From Aliivibrio finisterrensis (GTDB lineage: Bacteria; Pseudomonadota; Gammaproteobacteria; Enterobacterales; Vibrionaceae), in the NCBI RefSeq assembly GCF_008933155.1, contig NZ_WBVP01000001.1, positions 124,001 to 188,000 on the forward strand: 64,000 nucleotides of DNA, given 5' to 3'. The translations under genes and the position numbers were made by a program. The notes under the pieces were generated by a model that made no database searches, was not told where the DNA came from, and saw nothing but the letters and a program-made list of their open reading frames with translations. Every line of letters starts with the position of its first letter. Positions within the stretch are counted from its first letter, which is position 1. Shown piece after piece: positions 17,854 through 26,892 of the stretch.

Positions 17854-18630
17854 TTAATTACGTAATGATTTCATTTGACCTTGTGAGAAAAACTTATCAT
17901 TGATAAGGAAATTAAATTGCGCTTTATGGGTAATCATTTCGGTTTTATTGCCTGGCTTATCGGCTGGAACCATTTCTATTCTTGTTGCTACCATACGATT
18001 ACCCATTTCTTTAATATCATAGGTTGTCATGGTATTGACTAGCTCATCGAATTCATCATATGACTCTACTTTACGTTGTAAGAACGTCTCTTGTGAGATC
18101 CACAAACGTACTTTACTCCACACCACAGGTGCATCAGGTTTTGCTATTGCATCAATCACCCATGTTTTATCGCCGTCGATCACTTCTTGTTTAACCATTT
18201 TGTGGTCGTAATCCACCACGATTGAAGATTGGTTGATCAAATCGTCATTGGTAAAATCAGAGCCCATCCATGATTGACCCAACATTGAAGGGGCGATTTT
18301 TATCACTCGTTCAATATTTGGTATCCAACTCCACATCTCTTTATCACGCTTAAGAGAAGCACTGCCGCGATCTTTTGCTGGCCCTGTAATCAATACTAAA
18401 GAAAGATTTTGTTCCTTAGTCCAGCTCTTCATGCTCATGCTGCGAGTCCAATCAGGTCGTATAATGTTCATGGTTAATTCGGTGTAACTTGAATTACCAC
18501 GCATTTGAGCATCCGACTTTTTAACAATTGTATTTGCACTTAACTCATCAGTAGCAAACACGTGACCTACTACGCCGAAAAACGCAAAAAACAGGACTAT
18601 TTTAATCAATAATTTTATTTTATGTTTCAT
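17854..18630 (-). CDS. outer membrane lipoprotein-sorting protein (LolA-like, COG2834)
   Basis: Periplasmic protein of 258 residues from MKHKIKLL, with a signal peptide ending near VFATD. The start at 18630 follows GGGGTGTGAT; the open frame reaches 18666 but the added 12 residues precede a normal signal sequence. The mature part matches the COG2834 family: SANTIVKKSDAQMRGNSSYTELTM, LITGPAKDRGSASLKRDKEMWSWIPNIERVIKI and SWMGSDFTNDDL. Family members are thought to carry lipids or lipoproteins across the periplasm, related to LolA. It heads the cluster with two permeases and an ATPase, which supports a dedicated envelope trafficking system. The passenger is unknown. Confidence 0.9.
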   Translation of the reverse strand: MKHKIKLLIKIVLFFAFFGVVGHVFATDELSANTIVKKSDAQMRGNSSYTELTMNIIRPDWTRSMSMKSWTKEQNLSLVLITGPAKDRGSASLKRDKEMWSWIPNIERVIKIAPSMLGQSWMGSDFTNDDLINQSSIVVDYDHKMVKQEVIDGDKTWVIDAIAKPDAPVVWSKVRLWISQETFLQRKVESYDEFDELVNTMTTYDIKEMGNRMVATRIEMVPADKPGNKTEMITHKAQFNFLINDKFFSQGQMKSLRN

Positions 18631-18768
18631 ATCACACCCCAGCCATGATGCTTGATTTATAAACACATAATAGAATGTTTAGGCTAAGGTTTTCGTGACC
18701 TCTAAGACGAAATTATCCAAATCTTTGTCATAGAAATGTCAAGCTCGCTTCATTGTATTTATGACAAT

Positions 18769-19236
18769 TTAAAACCAGCGTTTAACTTTATTCATGTAGT
18801 CAACAAACTCATCACCAAAAAGTTTAACCAAGATTTTTTCTTCTGGTTCGATTTGAAAACGGTTCATATACGCAACAAAGCCGAGCGCACTCACCAAACC
18901 CAGTGGCTGTTGGGTATAAACCACTGAACTGAGTAAAATAAGTAAGAAACCAAGATACATAGGGTTACGTGTGTATTGATAAATACCAGAATTCACAAGG
19001 GACGAGCTGCTCTCTGGTTTTAATGGATTTACTGTGGTTTTAGCGTCTCTAAACTCTTTTACCCCCCATAGCGACACACCCCCTCCAAGTGCAATTAAGC
19101 TAATAACAAGCACATAAGTTAACCAAGGTAGATAAAACAGATCAAATGGCATTATTTTATCAAAACCAAATACTGTCACCATAAATAGCAACATGACTAG
19201 CGGTGGAGGAATTTTCAACTCTAATTTTGATAGCAT
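18769..19236 (-). CDS. isoprenylcysteine methyltransferase-like integral membrane protein
   Basis: 155-residue membrane protein of the ICMT/phospholipid methyltransferase-like superfamily. Three to four hydrophobic segments, then the characteristic SAM-binding C-terminal pattern: GIYQYTRNPMYLG at about 90-102 and the RFQIEPEEKIL ... FGDEFVDYMNKVKRW block at the end. Bacterial members methylate unknown small molecules or proteins. A strong ribosome binding site (AAGGAGAATAA) precedes the ATG. It is divergent from yajD, the two starts lying about 70 bp apart. Confidence 0.85.
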   Translation of the reverse strand: MLSKLELKIPPPLVMLLFMVTVFGFDKIMPFDLFYLPWLTYVLVISLIALGGGVSLWGVKEFRDAKTTVNPLKPESSSSLVNSGIYQYTRNPMYLGFLLILLSSVVYTQQPLGLVSALGFVAYMNRFQIEPEEKILVKLFGDEFVDYMNKVKRWF

Positions 19237-19307
19237 TTATTCTCCTTAAAAACGTGGTATATTCTTTCCATATAATTATTGTATTAACTTTAGCAGTCGA
19301 GATTTAT

Positions 19308-19652
19308 ATGTCATCTGATTTTTATGGCTCTAGTGCCGCTTATGCCCGCCAAGAAAGTGGCTACCGTGAAAAAGCATTAAAACTGTACCCTTGGGTTTGT
19401 GGTAACTGTGCGCGTGAATTTGTTTATTCAAACTTACGTGAGTTGACGGTTCACCATAAAGATCACGATCATACTAATAACCCAAATGACGGCAGTAACT
19501 GGGAACTTTTGTGCCTTTTCTGCCACGATCATGAGCATTCAAAATATACAGAGCATGACCAGTACGGTTCTGAAATTAAAGCGGGTGAAGATGATCATCA
19601 AGGTGCAACACACAACCCGTTTGCAGCTTTAAAATCAATGATGAAAAAGTAA
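19308..19652 (+). CDS. yajD: YajD family HNH nuclease
   Basis: 114-residue protein with an HNH endonuclease fold: CGNCAREFVYSNLRELTVHHKDHDHTNNP-type region containing the first Cys pair and the HHKDH motif, then LCLFCHDHEH with the second Cys pair for a structural zinc. Length equals E. coli YajD (115). The start chosen is the ATG at 19308 giving MSSDFYGSS; the longer open frame from 19203 would overlap the divergent methyltransferase gene and is hydrophobic without homology. Biological substrate unknown. Confidence 0.92.
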   Translation: MSSDFYGSSAAYARQESGYREKALKLYPWVCGNCAREFVYSNLRELTVHHKDHDHTNNPNDGSNWELLCLFCHDHEHSKYTEHDQYGSEIKAGEDDHQGATHNPFAALKSMMKK

Positions 19653-19733
19653 TTCTCATTACAGATTTATATGGCCTTTCAACTCACTGAAAGGTCATCT
19701 CTCCTTCCCTACAGTCTATATTTATATCTCATC

Positions 19734-20651
19734 ATGAAAATCCAAAACAGCCCAGTAACTCAGCATCAATTTAATGGTGTTGATTTCTATTTAAAGCGCG
19801 ATGATAAACTTCATCCTCAATTTTCTGGCAATAAAGCTCGCAAGTTTATGGGATTGTTAGACGGTGATTTTCCTGCGATTACCACGATTATTGGTTATGG
19901 CTCACCACAGGCAAACTCTCTCTACTCGTTAGCGGCGTTGGCTCAACTAAAAGGTTGGCAGTTAGATTTTTACGTTGACCATGTTCCTTCATTCTTAAAA
20001 GAATCACCAAAAGGGAACTATCGTGCGGCATTGGATCTTGGCGCAAATATTATCGCGTTAAATGAGACAGATAACGCCAAACTAGATGATGGCAGCACAC
20101 TAGGGAGCTTAGATTACATTCAACAAGTTAGGCTACCAAGAGAGCATGAATTATTTGTGCCTGAAGGTGGCCGTTGTGGTTTGGCTGAAAGCGGCGTAAA
20201 GCAATTGGCAGCAGAGCTTATTGAATGGAAGAAAGAACAGAGATTAGCCTCTCTAACCGTAGCTTTGCCTTCTGGTACAGGAACAACGGCTCTGTTTCTT
20301 CATAAACATTTAAAAGCCCACGATATAAACGTGATTACCTGTGCCTGTGTTGGCGGAGATGCCTATCTTACCGCACAGTTTTTAGAGCTTGGTGAAGCCG
20401 ATCATCCTGATATTTTAACACCAACGAAAAAACACCATTTTGGTAAGTTATATCATCACGATTACGAGATGTGGAGAGCACTCCTATCACAAACTGGTGT
20501 TGAATTTGAACTACTGTACGACCCCCTAATGTGGCGCTGCTTGAATGATTGGATACCGAATAACGCCAATCAAACATTAGTTTATATCCATCAAGGTGGA
20601 TTATTAGGTAACGAAAGTATGTTGCCTCGTTACCAACGAAAATTTGATTAA
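19734..20651 (+). CDS. PLP-dependent ACC deaminase/D-cysteine desulfhydrase family protein
   Basis: 305-residue fold-type II PLP enzyme. The Schiff-base lysine lies in SGNKARKF near residue 38, and the phosphate-binding glycine-rich loop is SGTGTTALF near 178. Members include 1-aminocyclopropane-1-carboxylate deaminase and D-cysteine desulfhydrase; which reaction applies here cannot be told. The ATG at 19734 (MKIQNSPV) fits the family start; the 21 extra codons upstream are not conserved-looking. It lies 81 bp after yajD on the same strand. Confidence 0.87.
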   Translation: MKIQNSPVTQHQFNGVDFYLKRDDKLHPQFSGNKARKFMGLLDGDFPAITTIIGYGSPQANSLYSLAALAQLKGWQLDFYVDHVPSFLKESPKGNYRAALDLGANIIALNETDNAKLDDGSTLGSLDYIQQVRLPREHELFVPEGGRCGLAESGVKQLAAELIEWKKEQRLASLTVALPSGTGTTALFLHKHLKAHDINVITCACVGGDAYLTAQFLELGEADHPDILTPTKKHHFGKLYHHDYEMWRALLSQTGVEFELLYDPLMWRCLNDWIPNNANQTLVYIHQGGLLGNESMLPRYQRKFD

Positions 20652-20686
20652 TCTATATTTATAAAAGATATCCTTTAGGACTAATA

Positions 20687-21538
20687 ATGAAATGTAACGC
20701 ACTGCTTTTTTGCTTAACTTTGCTCTCTCATTCTGTATTTGCTTCTTCTACATTAGAAACGGTTGAAGCCATTGAACTATCAAGCTCTAGTACTATCGGT
20801 ATTTCAGTTCTAGATACCGCAACAGATACTACCTGGAGCTATAAAGGCGACCAACGCTTTCCAATGATGAGTACATTTAAAACTCTGCTTTGTGCTCAAA
20901 TGCTGTACAACTCAAGTAATGACCTTTTAGATAAAGAAGCACTAACAAGAGTGACTCAAGAATCCATCATTCCATGGTCTCCAATCACTGAAAAGTTTAT
21001 CGGTGAAACAATTAGTACAGAGAGCGCATGCGAAGCTACGATGCTGATGAGTGACAATACTGCAGCCAATATAGTATTAGCACAAACTGGAACTCCAACT
21101 TCTCTCACGCTTTTCTTACGCTTAATTGGTGATGACATTACTCGCTTAGACCGTATTGAACCTGAATTAAATGAAGCACAAAAAGGAGATGTAAGGGATA
21201 CAACGACTCCAAATGCGATGACAAATACACTTAATGAGCTGTTATTTGGTCAAACACTTACCACAGCAGACAAAAATACCTTAAAAGGTTGGATGGTCAA
21301 TAATAAAGTCTCAGATCCATTATTACGTTCGATTCTTCCAAGAAACTGGTCAATTGCAGATCGCTCTGGTGCTGGTGGTTTTGGATCTCGTGGTATCACC
21401 GCTGTTCTATGGAATGAAAAGCGTGCGCCTATTATTATGTCTATTTATCTGACTCAAACGAATTTAGACATGGCTTCACGTAATCAAGTGATTGTGGAAG
21501 TGGGCAATGCAATATTCAAAGAATTCAACATAAACTAA
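20687..21538 (+). CDS. class A beta-lactamase, CARB/PSE-like
   Basis: Periplasmic penicillin-hydrolysing serine enzyme, 283 residues with a signal peptide (to about residue 19). All class A elements are present: nucleophile S62-T-F-K65, S122-D123-N124, general base E158 in EPELN, and R226-S-G-A in place of the usual K-T/S-G. Arg at that position is a hallmark of the carbenicillin-hydrolysing CARB/PSE group, which is also found on Vibrio chromosomes. TAGGACTAATA precedes the ATG. No integron, insertion sequence or regulator is adjacent, so this looks like a resident chromosomal gene; it may account for intrinsic penicillin resistance. Confidence 0.93.
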   Translation: MKCNALLFCLTLLSHSVFASSTLETVEAIELSSSSTIGISVLDTATDTTWSYKGDQRFPMMSTFKTLLCAQMLYNSSNDLLDKEALTRVTQESIIPWSPITEKFIGETISTESACEATMLMSDNTAANIVLAQTGTPTSLTLFLRLIGDDITRLDRIEPELNEAQKGDVRDTTTPNAMTNTLNELLFGQTLTTADKNTLKGWMVNNKVSDPLLRSILPRNWSIADRSGAGGFGSRGITAVLWNEKRAPIIMSIYLTQTNLDMASRNQVIVEVGNAIFKEFNIN

Positions 21539-21588
21539 GAAACTACGTATAATCTTAGCCAATTACTTTTTAAATAGACGTGAACTGT

Positions 21589-22086
21589 ATGATTATTTTT
21601 ACTACCAATTTCGGCGATATACACATTGAGCTAAACAAAGAAAAAGCACCGGTAAGCTCAAAAAACTTCTTAAAATATTGCCAAGATGGTTTTTATGAAG
21701 GCACTATTTTTCATCGAGTTATCAAAGGGTTTATGATCCAAGGCGGTGGTTTCACTTCTGATATGCAAGAAAAAGAGATGCGTGCTCCGATTGTGAATGA
21801 AGCGAACCGTGGTTTGAAAAACTTAAACGGTAGTATCGCTATGGCACGCACTGATGCCCCTCACTCTGCCACCAGTGAATTTTTTATTAACATAGCTAAC
21901 AACACTTTTCTTGATCACACTGCAACCACCAATGCTGGTTGGGGTTATGCGGTATTTGGTGAAGTGACGATTGGTATGGACGTGGTTAAGAAAATAGCGA
22001 AGATCAAAACCAAATCTATTGGCGAGTTTGACGATGTTCCAAAAGAGAGTATTGTGATCGAGAAAGTAACGATTATTGAAGAGTAA
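21589..22086 (+). CDS. ppiB: peptidyl-prolyl cis-trans isomerase B (cyclophilin)
   Basis: Cytosolic cyclophilin of 165 residues, matching PpiB (164 in E. coli). Catalytic and binding residues are visible in [15 protein letters not shown] (active-site Arg, Phe, Gln), [17 protein letters not shown] and [10 protein letters not shown]. The ATG at 21589 gives the usual [11 protein letters not shown]; an in-frame GTG three codons upstream is possible but not needed. A terminator follows at 22117. Confidence 0.95.
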   Translation: MIIFTTNFGDIHIELNKEKAPVSSKNFLKYCQDGFYEGTIFHRVIKGFMIQGGGFTSDMQEKEMRAPIVNEANRGLKNLNGSIAMARTDAPHSATSEFFINIANNTFLDHTATTNAGWGYAVFGEVTIGMDVVKKIAKIKTKSIGEFDDVPKESIVIEKVTIIEE

Positions 22087-22116
22087 CGAACTCTTTGTTA
22101 TCTCAACATAAACATC

Positions 22117-22143
22117 AACGGTGCTGATTTTAGCACCGTTTTC
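22117..22143 (+). terminator. Rho-independent terminator after ppiB
   Basis: AACGGTGCT and AGCACCGTT form a 9-bp stem with a GATTTT-type loop, followed by TTTC, 30 bp after the ppiB stop. Confidence 0.8.
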
Positions 22144-22176
22144 GACCCTATTAATATTAACAATGGAACTTTATTT

Positions 22177-23082
22177 ATGTCTTTCTCTAAAAAGTTAAAA
22201 CATATCTCCGCTTCTTTACTTTTCATTGGTTCTTCTAGTACATTTGCTGCGGATCTTCCTATTTCACCAGAGAAGCTCACCAGCCCCTATCCTGAGATAA
22301 AAGTCACTACACTTAGCTCAGCTCAATCTCTTATCAATGAATTTAAGCAGCATCAGTATCAATTGGCTAATGTAAGTAAAACGGATCAAATCCCAGCGTT
22401 CTTTGTTGAAAACCTACCAAGCGATCTGAATTCACTGCCTGTTCAAGAGAAGATTTCAGGGTTTATTCGCTTATTACTGCCTACCATTATTGAGGTGAAT
22501 AAACGCATAAGTACGGTTAGACATGACGTTATCGCGCTATCAAAGCAACCTAAAAGTGAATGGTCGAAAGAAGAAACAGTATGGCTAAATGAGTTAATGA
22601 CGTCTTATGATATTAAATCAAACAGCATTGATGACCTGCTTTTACGCCTAGATATTATTCCTGTCGGTATGGTTCTCGCTCAAGGGATTGATGAAAGTGG
22701 CTGGGGAACCAGTTACTTTGCAGTTAAAGGAAATGGATTATATGGAGAGCACTTATCTTCTAAAGGCGGTAAGTATTTAAGTACCCCTGGTGGGCATGTA
22801 AAAGTAGCTGCATTTGATAACCTATTCGCAGGAACTGCACGTTACATGTACAACTTAAATACGACCTCTGCCTATAAAGATCTTTGGACTTTACGCCAAA
22901 AACTAAGCACAGAAGATAAATTATCAGGTTATGAGTTAGTTGAGTCTTTATCTCACTACTCTACGCGTGGCGATGCCTATGTTGAGAATTTACAATCTCT
23001 AATCAAGCACCATCAACTTGATAGCTTTGATAATGTTGAGTTTGATAACACGGCTCCGATACGTATTCGATTTACTCATTAG
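22177..23082 (+). CDS. bax: Bax-like glucosaminidase-domain protein
   Basis: Secreted or periplasmic protein of 301 residues with signal peptide (to about AADLP). The C-terminal half is a glucosaminidase-like domain: GMVLAQGIDESGWGTSYFA carries the catalytic Glu, followed by KGNGLYGEH and FDNLFAGTARYMYNLNT, all typical of Bax/FlgJ-like lysozyme-fold hydrolases. Likely cuts N-acetylglucosaminyl bonds in peptidoglycan. Slightly longer than E. coli Bax (274). Convergent with the nucleoside transporter across a bidirectional terminator. Confidence 0.88.
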   Translation: MSFSKKLKHISASLLFIGSSSTFAADLPISPEKLTSPYPEIKVTTLSSAQSLINEFKQHQYQLANVSKTDQIPAFFVENLPSDLNSLPVQEKISGFIRLLLPTIIEVNKRISTVRHDVIALSKQPKSEWSKEETVWLNELMTSYDIKSNSIDDLLLRLDIIPVGMVLAQGIDESGWGTSYFAVKGNGLYGEHLSSKGGKYLSTPGGHVKVAAFDNLFAGTARYMYNLNTTSAYKDLWTLRQKLSTEDKLSGYELVESLSHYSTRGDAYVENLQSLIKHHQLDSFDNVEFDNTAPIRIRFTH

Positions 23083-23086
23083 AAAC

Positions 23087-23120
23087 AAAAAAGGTTGCGA
23101 CTTATCATCGCAACCTTTTA
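23087..23120. terminator. bidirectional terminator between bax and the nucleoside transporter
   Basis: AAAAAAGGTTGCGA and TCGCAACCTTTT form a stem with A- and T-runs on both sides, serving the two convergent genes. Confidence 0.88.
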
Positions 23121-23148
23121 ACTATTAACTATCTAAATTTATTATCGT

Positions 23149-24354
23149 CTATAGCGACAAAATCACACCGGCAATCGCCGCACTCATCAAGTTTGCTAAT
23201 ACGCCTGCAGTAATCGCTCTGAATCCCATTTTAGCGATGAATGAACGACGCTCCGGAACCAAGCTCCCTAAACCACCAATCAAGATAGCCATGGTTGATA
23301 TATTGGCAAAACCACATAACGCAAAGGTAACAATCGCAACAGAATGCGGGCTTAGTTGGTCTTTCACTTCCATTAATTGAATGAAGGCAACAAACTCATT
23401 CACCACGATCTTATTACCAATCAATGAACCAGCAAGAATCGCTTCATTCCATGGCACACCTAACAAGAAAGCTACTGGTGCAAATAAATAACCAAGGATC
23501 AATTCAAAGCTTAGTTTTAAACCAAAGAAATCACCAACATGACCAAGCAAGCCATTAAGTAAAGCAATGACACTCACAAAGGCTAATAGTGTTGTACCTA
23601 CTGCTACTGCAATACGTAAACCAGACATTGCCCCATCCGCTAATGCTTCAAATACGTTTGTTGCGTGGTCAATCTCAACAGAGGTAATTTCATCGTCGTT
23701 ATTGGCTTCATCACCCGGTGGCACCATCATTTTAGCCATTAATAGGCCAGCAGGTGCTGACATGAACGCTGCTGAAATAAGGAAGTTAAGATCCACACCT
23801 AGCGATGCGTAACCTACCATAGTACCGCCAGCCACTGATGCTAAACCACAAGTCATTACAGCAAAGAACTGTGAATCACTCATGTGCTTTAAGTAAGGTT
23901 TTACAACAAGAGGGGCTTCTACCATGCTTACAAAGATGTTTGCTGTAGCGGCAAGTGATTCTGCTCGTCCTGTGCCTAATAAACGCTGTAACCCACCACC
24001 AATGAAGTTAATTACTCTAGGCATGATACCAAGGTGATAAAGAGCAGAAATAAGTGCCGAGAAGAATATAATGATACCAAGCACATTAATGGCAAAGACA
24101 AAACCTACTTTGCCTGTCGCTAAGCCACCAAATAAAAAAGCAATCCCTTGTTGGCCATAATCAATTACGCTTGAAACGCCTGCGGTTACTGAGTTGAGCA
24201 CTTCTTTACCGGCTGGAACATATAAAACAAGTAAAGCAAAAATGATTTGTAAACCAAACGCTAAAGAAACGGTTCTTAGAGGGATATTACGACGATCTGT
24301 CGAACATAAATAAGCAAATAATAAAATGGTAAAAATACCAAGTAGCGATGTCAT
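23149..24354 (-). CDS. concentrative nucleoside transporter (NupC/CNT family)
   Basis: Na+- or H+-coupled nucleoside importer of about 401 residues in the inner membrane. It resembles the Vibrio [72 protein letters not shown] and [21 protein letters not shown]. In CNTs the QTEAPL segment contacts the nucleobase; here Gln-Thr is replaced by Met-Val (MVEAPL), so base preference may differ from uridine. The ATG at 24354 follows AGGTTTCTATC; the open frame extends 16 codons upstream without support. A CRP-like site lies about 90 bp upstream. Confidence 0.92.
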   Translation of the reverse strand: MTSLLGIFTILLFAYLCSTDRRNIPLRTVSLAFGLQIIFALLVLYVPAGKEVLNSVTAGVSSVIDYGQQGIAFLFGGLATGKVGFVFAINVLGIIIFFSALISALYHLGIMPRVINFIGGGLQRLLGTGRAESLAATANIFVSMVEAPLVVKPYLKHMSDSQFFAVMTCGLASVAGGTMVGYASLGVDLNFLISAAFMSAPAGLLMAKMMVPPGDEANNDDEITSVEIDHATNVFEALADGAMSGLRIAVAVGTTLLAFVSVIALLNGLLGHVGDFFGLKLSFELILGYLFAPVAFLLGVPWNEAILAGSLIGNKIVVNEFVAFIQLMEVKDQLSPHSVAIVTFALCGFANISTMAILIGGLGSLVPERRSFIAKMGFRAITAGVLANLMSAAIAGVILSL

Positions 24355-24441
24355 GATAGAAACCTGTGCTATCGAAAATAGAGCAGGCATTCTAATGCGC
24401 AAAGGTTTGCGTGCAAGTCGGGATTGATAACACGCTGTTAA

Positions 24442-24457
24442 TGAGATTTAGATCACA
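24442..24457. promoter_or_regulatory. CRP-like operator upstream of the nucleoside transporter
   Basis: TGAGA-TTTAGA-TCACA matches the CRP consensus TGTGA-N6-TCACA at nine of ten positions. Nucleoside transporters in enterics and vibrios are known to be under CRP/CytR control, which supports the call. Confidence 0.6.
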
Positions 24458-24614
24458 TTTCTTACTGTACATAAGTGGTTGATTTATAAAACGAGACAAG
24501 CGGCTTGAATGACGATTATTTCCATATGGAAAATATATTTCTTCCATTAAAAATAGTCGCTATAACTCATTGATTAAATTAACATCACAACCTTGATGTT
24601 GATTTAATCAATAA

Positions 24615-25550
24615 CTATAATTTAACCCATTTCAGAAGAGATTTATCCCAATAGGGTTGCTGACCAATATGCTCACGCAGGAACTCAATGACTGCGGTAA
24701 TTTTTCTTGGTAAGTGCTTACGGCTTGGATACGCTGCATAAATTGGCATCTGTTGACTCGCTTTCCAATCCGGTAATAATTGAATGAGCTTTCCTTCACT
24801 AAACTCATTAGTTAGTAAATAACTTGCTAAATAAGCCACTCCCCAACCTGAGATAGCTGCATCTCGCACTGCTTCTGCTAAATCGACACGATAGTTTCCT
24901 GACACTTTGACACATAACGTTTCATTGTTCTTACTGAAATCCCAATTGCTGTAATCACGATAGCGGCTTTGGTAAGTAAGACAATTATGCTCTATAAGAT
25001 CTTGAGGATGATGAGGAACAGATTTATCAATCAAATAATCCGGTGAGGCCGCTAAAACAAAGCGAGAATCTGCCAAACGTTGTGCAACATATCCTTCTGG
25101 GATATCTTCAAAGTTTGTTACCCATAAATCTAAACCTTCTTTAAGCATATCTGCTCGGTGATCGAATAAGCGAACTTCAACTTGCAGATCGGGATATTGC
25201 TGACGTAACTTATCAATCGCTGGGATAATATGCATAGTGCCAAAAGACTGCGATAGCCCTAGTCGCAAAATACCCGCAACACCGTCACGTTCATTATCCA
25301 TAATTGCGCTAGCTTCGGTCATCGTACTGTAAATTTTTTCGCAGTACAGATAGAACTGTTGCCCTGCATCCGTAAGAATGAGCGAACGAGTCGTTCTTTG
25401 AACTAATTTCACATTCAAACTCGCCTCTAGTACTCCCAGTTGCTTACTTACATGAGAGGTAGACACACCCATTTGTTTTGCTGCAGCAGTAAAACTGCCT
25501 GCTTTTGCTAAGGCGTAAAATATCACCATTTGGCTGGCTCGATCGTGCAT
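24615..25550 (-). CDS. LysR family transcriptional regulator
   Basis: 311-residue LysR regulator. Residues 1-60 are the winged helix-turn-helix (FYALAKAGSFTAAAKQMGVSTSHVSKQLGVLEASLNVKLVQRTTR), the rest the effector-binding domain in the CrgA/DsdC-like subgroup (LRLGLSQSFGTMHIIPAI, RDAAISGWGVAYLASYLL). It is followed by the divergent spacer of the nucleoside transporter only in the sense of position: both lie on the minus strand, 260 bp apart. The gene upstream encodes the receptor-like binding protein; no target can be assigned. Confidence 0.92.
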   Translation of the reverse strand: MHDRASQMVIFYALAKAGSFTAAAKQMGVSTSHVSKQLGVLEASLNVKLVQRTTRSLILTDAGQQFYLYCEKIYSTMTEASAIMDNERDGVAGILRLGLSQSFGTMHIIPAIDKLRQQYPDLQVEVRLFDHRADMLKEGLDLWVTNFEDIPEGYVAQRLADSRFVLAASPDYLIDKSVPHHPQDLIEHNCLTYQSRYRDYSNWDFSKNNETLCVKVSGNYRVDLAEAVRDAAISGWGVAYLASYLLTNEFSEGKLIQLLPDWKASQQMPIYAAYPSRKHLPRKITAVIEFLREHIGQQPYWDKSLLKWVKL

Positions 25551-25607
25551 CTATCATGTCCTTTATTGCAAAAGGGAAATTGGGGCGAAGATAGTATCAT
25601 TATAGGA

Positions 25608-26708
25608 TTAATTTTCAGTAAAATATTCCAATAGTATTTGATGCCATTCTGATGTTTCTCGGATCTGCAATAACGCCCGATTAATCTTCTCTTCATAGGG
25701 GCTATTTTCAACTAAAACTAGGCCATAATTTTGTTTTTCAAGTTGATACGGTAATACGACTAAATCAGCAAACATCTCTTTTTCTTTGCCTTGTTTAATC
25801 ATATAACGCAGTACCGCATCATCGGCCACGATAGCATTCACTTCTCCATTTTCTAGAGCGACTAATAGCGCTCTCATACTAGGATAGGTTTCATGGGCAA
25901 TACTGTGATCGGTCAATAACAAAGAAGCGGTTGTTGCTTGTTTTGCTCCTACTTGCAATTTTGATAAATCATTTACTCCTTTTACATCAAACCGTAACTG
26001 CTCCAATGTTAATGAACTTGCTAATATCGCGGTAATACTGGCAATGAAAACGGTTGAAAACATAGCAATCAATACGGTCATTATTCGCGCTGATAAGGTT
26101 TTAAATTCAAAATAGTTGAAAGGCCCTTTGGTAATAAACAGTACCCCGAGAATAAAAGCTTCTGCTAACCGACCTCGCTTGGTTGGCATCGAATAAAGTT
26201 TGTCGTTATTTTTACGCTCAAGAAAATAATAGAAAGCCCCGACACTTATCGCGACAAAGAAAAATATGCCAAGCGCTTTCCACAAGGTTTTATTGGTAAT
26301 GATGCTAATAAATGAATCAAGATAACCACGGTTTTTTAGCGCGATGGCAAGATGCGTTTCATAAAATGAGTGTGAGAAATCAACATGCTCTTCTCTGTCA
26401 GGAGTAATCGATATACAAGATATACCAACATCTATCTCTCCTTTTTCTGCGGCTAGCAATAAATCATTCAGCTCATAATTTTTAATTGAATATTCAACCT
26501 TCATTATCTCTGAAATTCGTTGCCACAGCACCATACTCAGCCCATTATATTGCTGAGAGTTTTGATGAAATATAAAGGGAGGGCAATGATAGGTGCCTAC
26601 TTTTAGTTCGGTATTTGCTCTACTTTTCTCTATCCCTAAAAACATAGCAGTCATAAAGATAGCGATTAAAATAATATAATGACGGAAAGCCCTTTTCTTA
26701 TCATGCAT
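25608..26708 (-). CDS. ionotropic glutamate receptor-like protein (binding domain split by membrane segments)
   Basis: 366 residues from MHDKKRAF, supported by GGGAGAGCGCT upstream; the open frame starts ten codons earlier. Layout: signal peptide or helix (about 8-30), first lobe of an SBP-type amino-acid binding domain (LKVGTYHCPPFIF ... EKGEIDVGISCISITPDREEHVDFSHSFY), a membrane helix (ALGIFFFVAISVGAFYYFL), a short re-entrant-like segment, another membrane helix (TVLIAMFSTVFIASITAILASSL), then the second lobe (NGEVNAIVADDAVLRYMI). This S1-TM-P-TM-S2 order is that of prokaryotic GluR channels. The pore segment has KGPFNYFEFKT where K+-type GluR0 has TVGYGD, so ion conduction is uncertain. 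Ligand unknown. Confidence 0.82.
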   Translation of the reverse strand: MHDKKRAFRHYIILIAIFMTAMFLGIEKSRANTELKVGTYHCPPFIFHQNSQQYNGLSMVLWQRISEIMKVEYSIKNYELNDLLLAAEKGEIDVGISCISITPDREEHVDFSHSFYETHLAIALKNRGYLDSFISIITNKTLWKALGIFFFVAISVGAFYYFLERKNNDKLYSMPTKRGRLAEAFILGVLFITKGPFNYFEFKTLSARIMTVLIAMFSTVFIASITAILASSLTLEQLRFDVKGVNDLSKLQVGAKQATTASLLLTDHSIAHETYPSMRALLVALENGEVNAIVADDAVLRYMIKQGKEKEMFADLVVLPYQLEKQNYGLVLVENSPYEEKINRALLQIRETSEWHQILLEYFTEN

Positions 26709-26823
26709 AGCGCTCTCCCATTTATACGTTAAAAACACCCTACTGAATTGATTCTCTTACTTAAAAGGTAGCAGTTAAATGGCGATTCTTCGACTTATAG
26801 GACTTAATATCCGTGAATAAGTA

Positions 26824-26864
26824 TTAAAAATCCTCTTTGATTCTCATTACCAAAGAGGATTTTA
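26824..26864 (-). terminator. terminator after the TRAP permease gene
   Basis: AAAATCCTCTTTG and CAAAGAGGATTTT form a 13-bp stem with A/T runs on both sides, about 30 bp past the TRAP permease stop. Confidence 0.88.
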
Positions 26865-26892
26865 ATTAAGATGGGTTGTTTAATGGTAAAGA

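Noticed and set aside
20687-21538. mobile resistance cassette
   Set aside because: No attC-like site, integrase or insertion sequence in the surroundings, and housekeeping genes on both sides.
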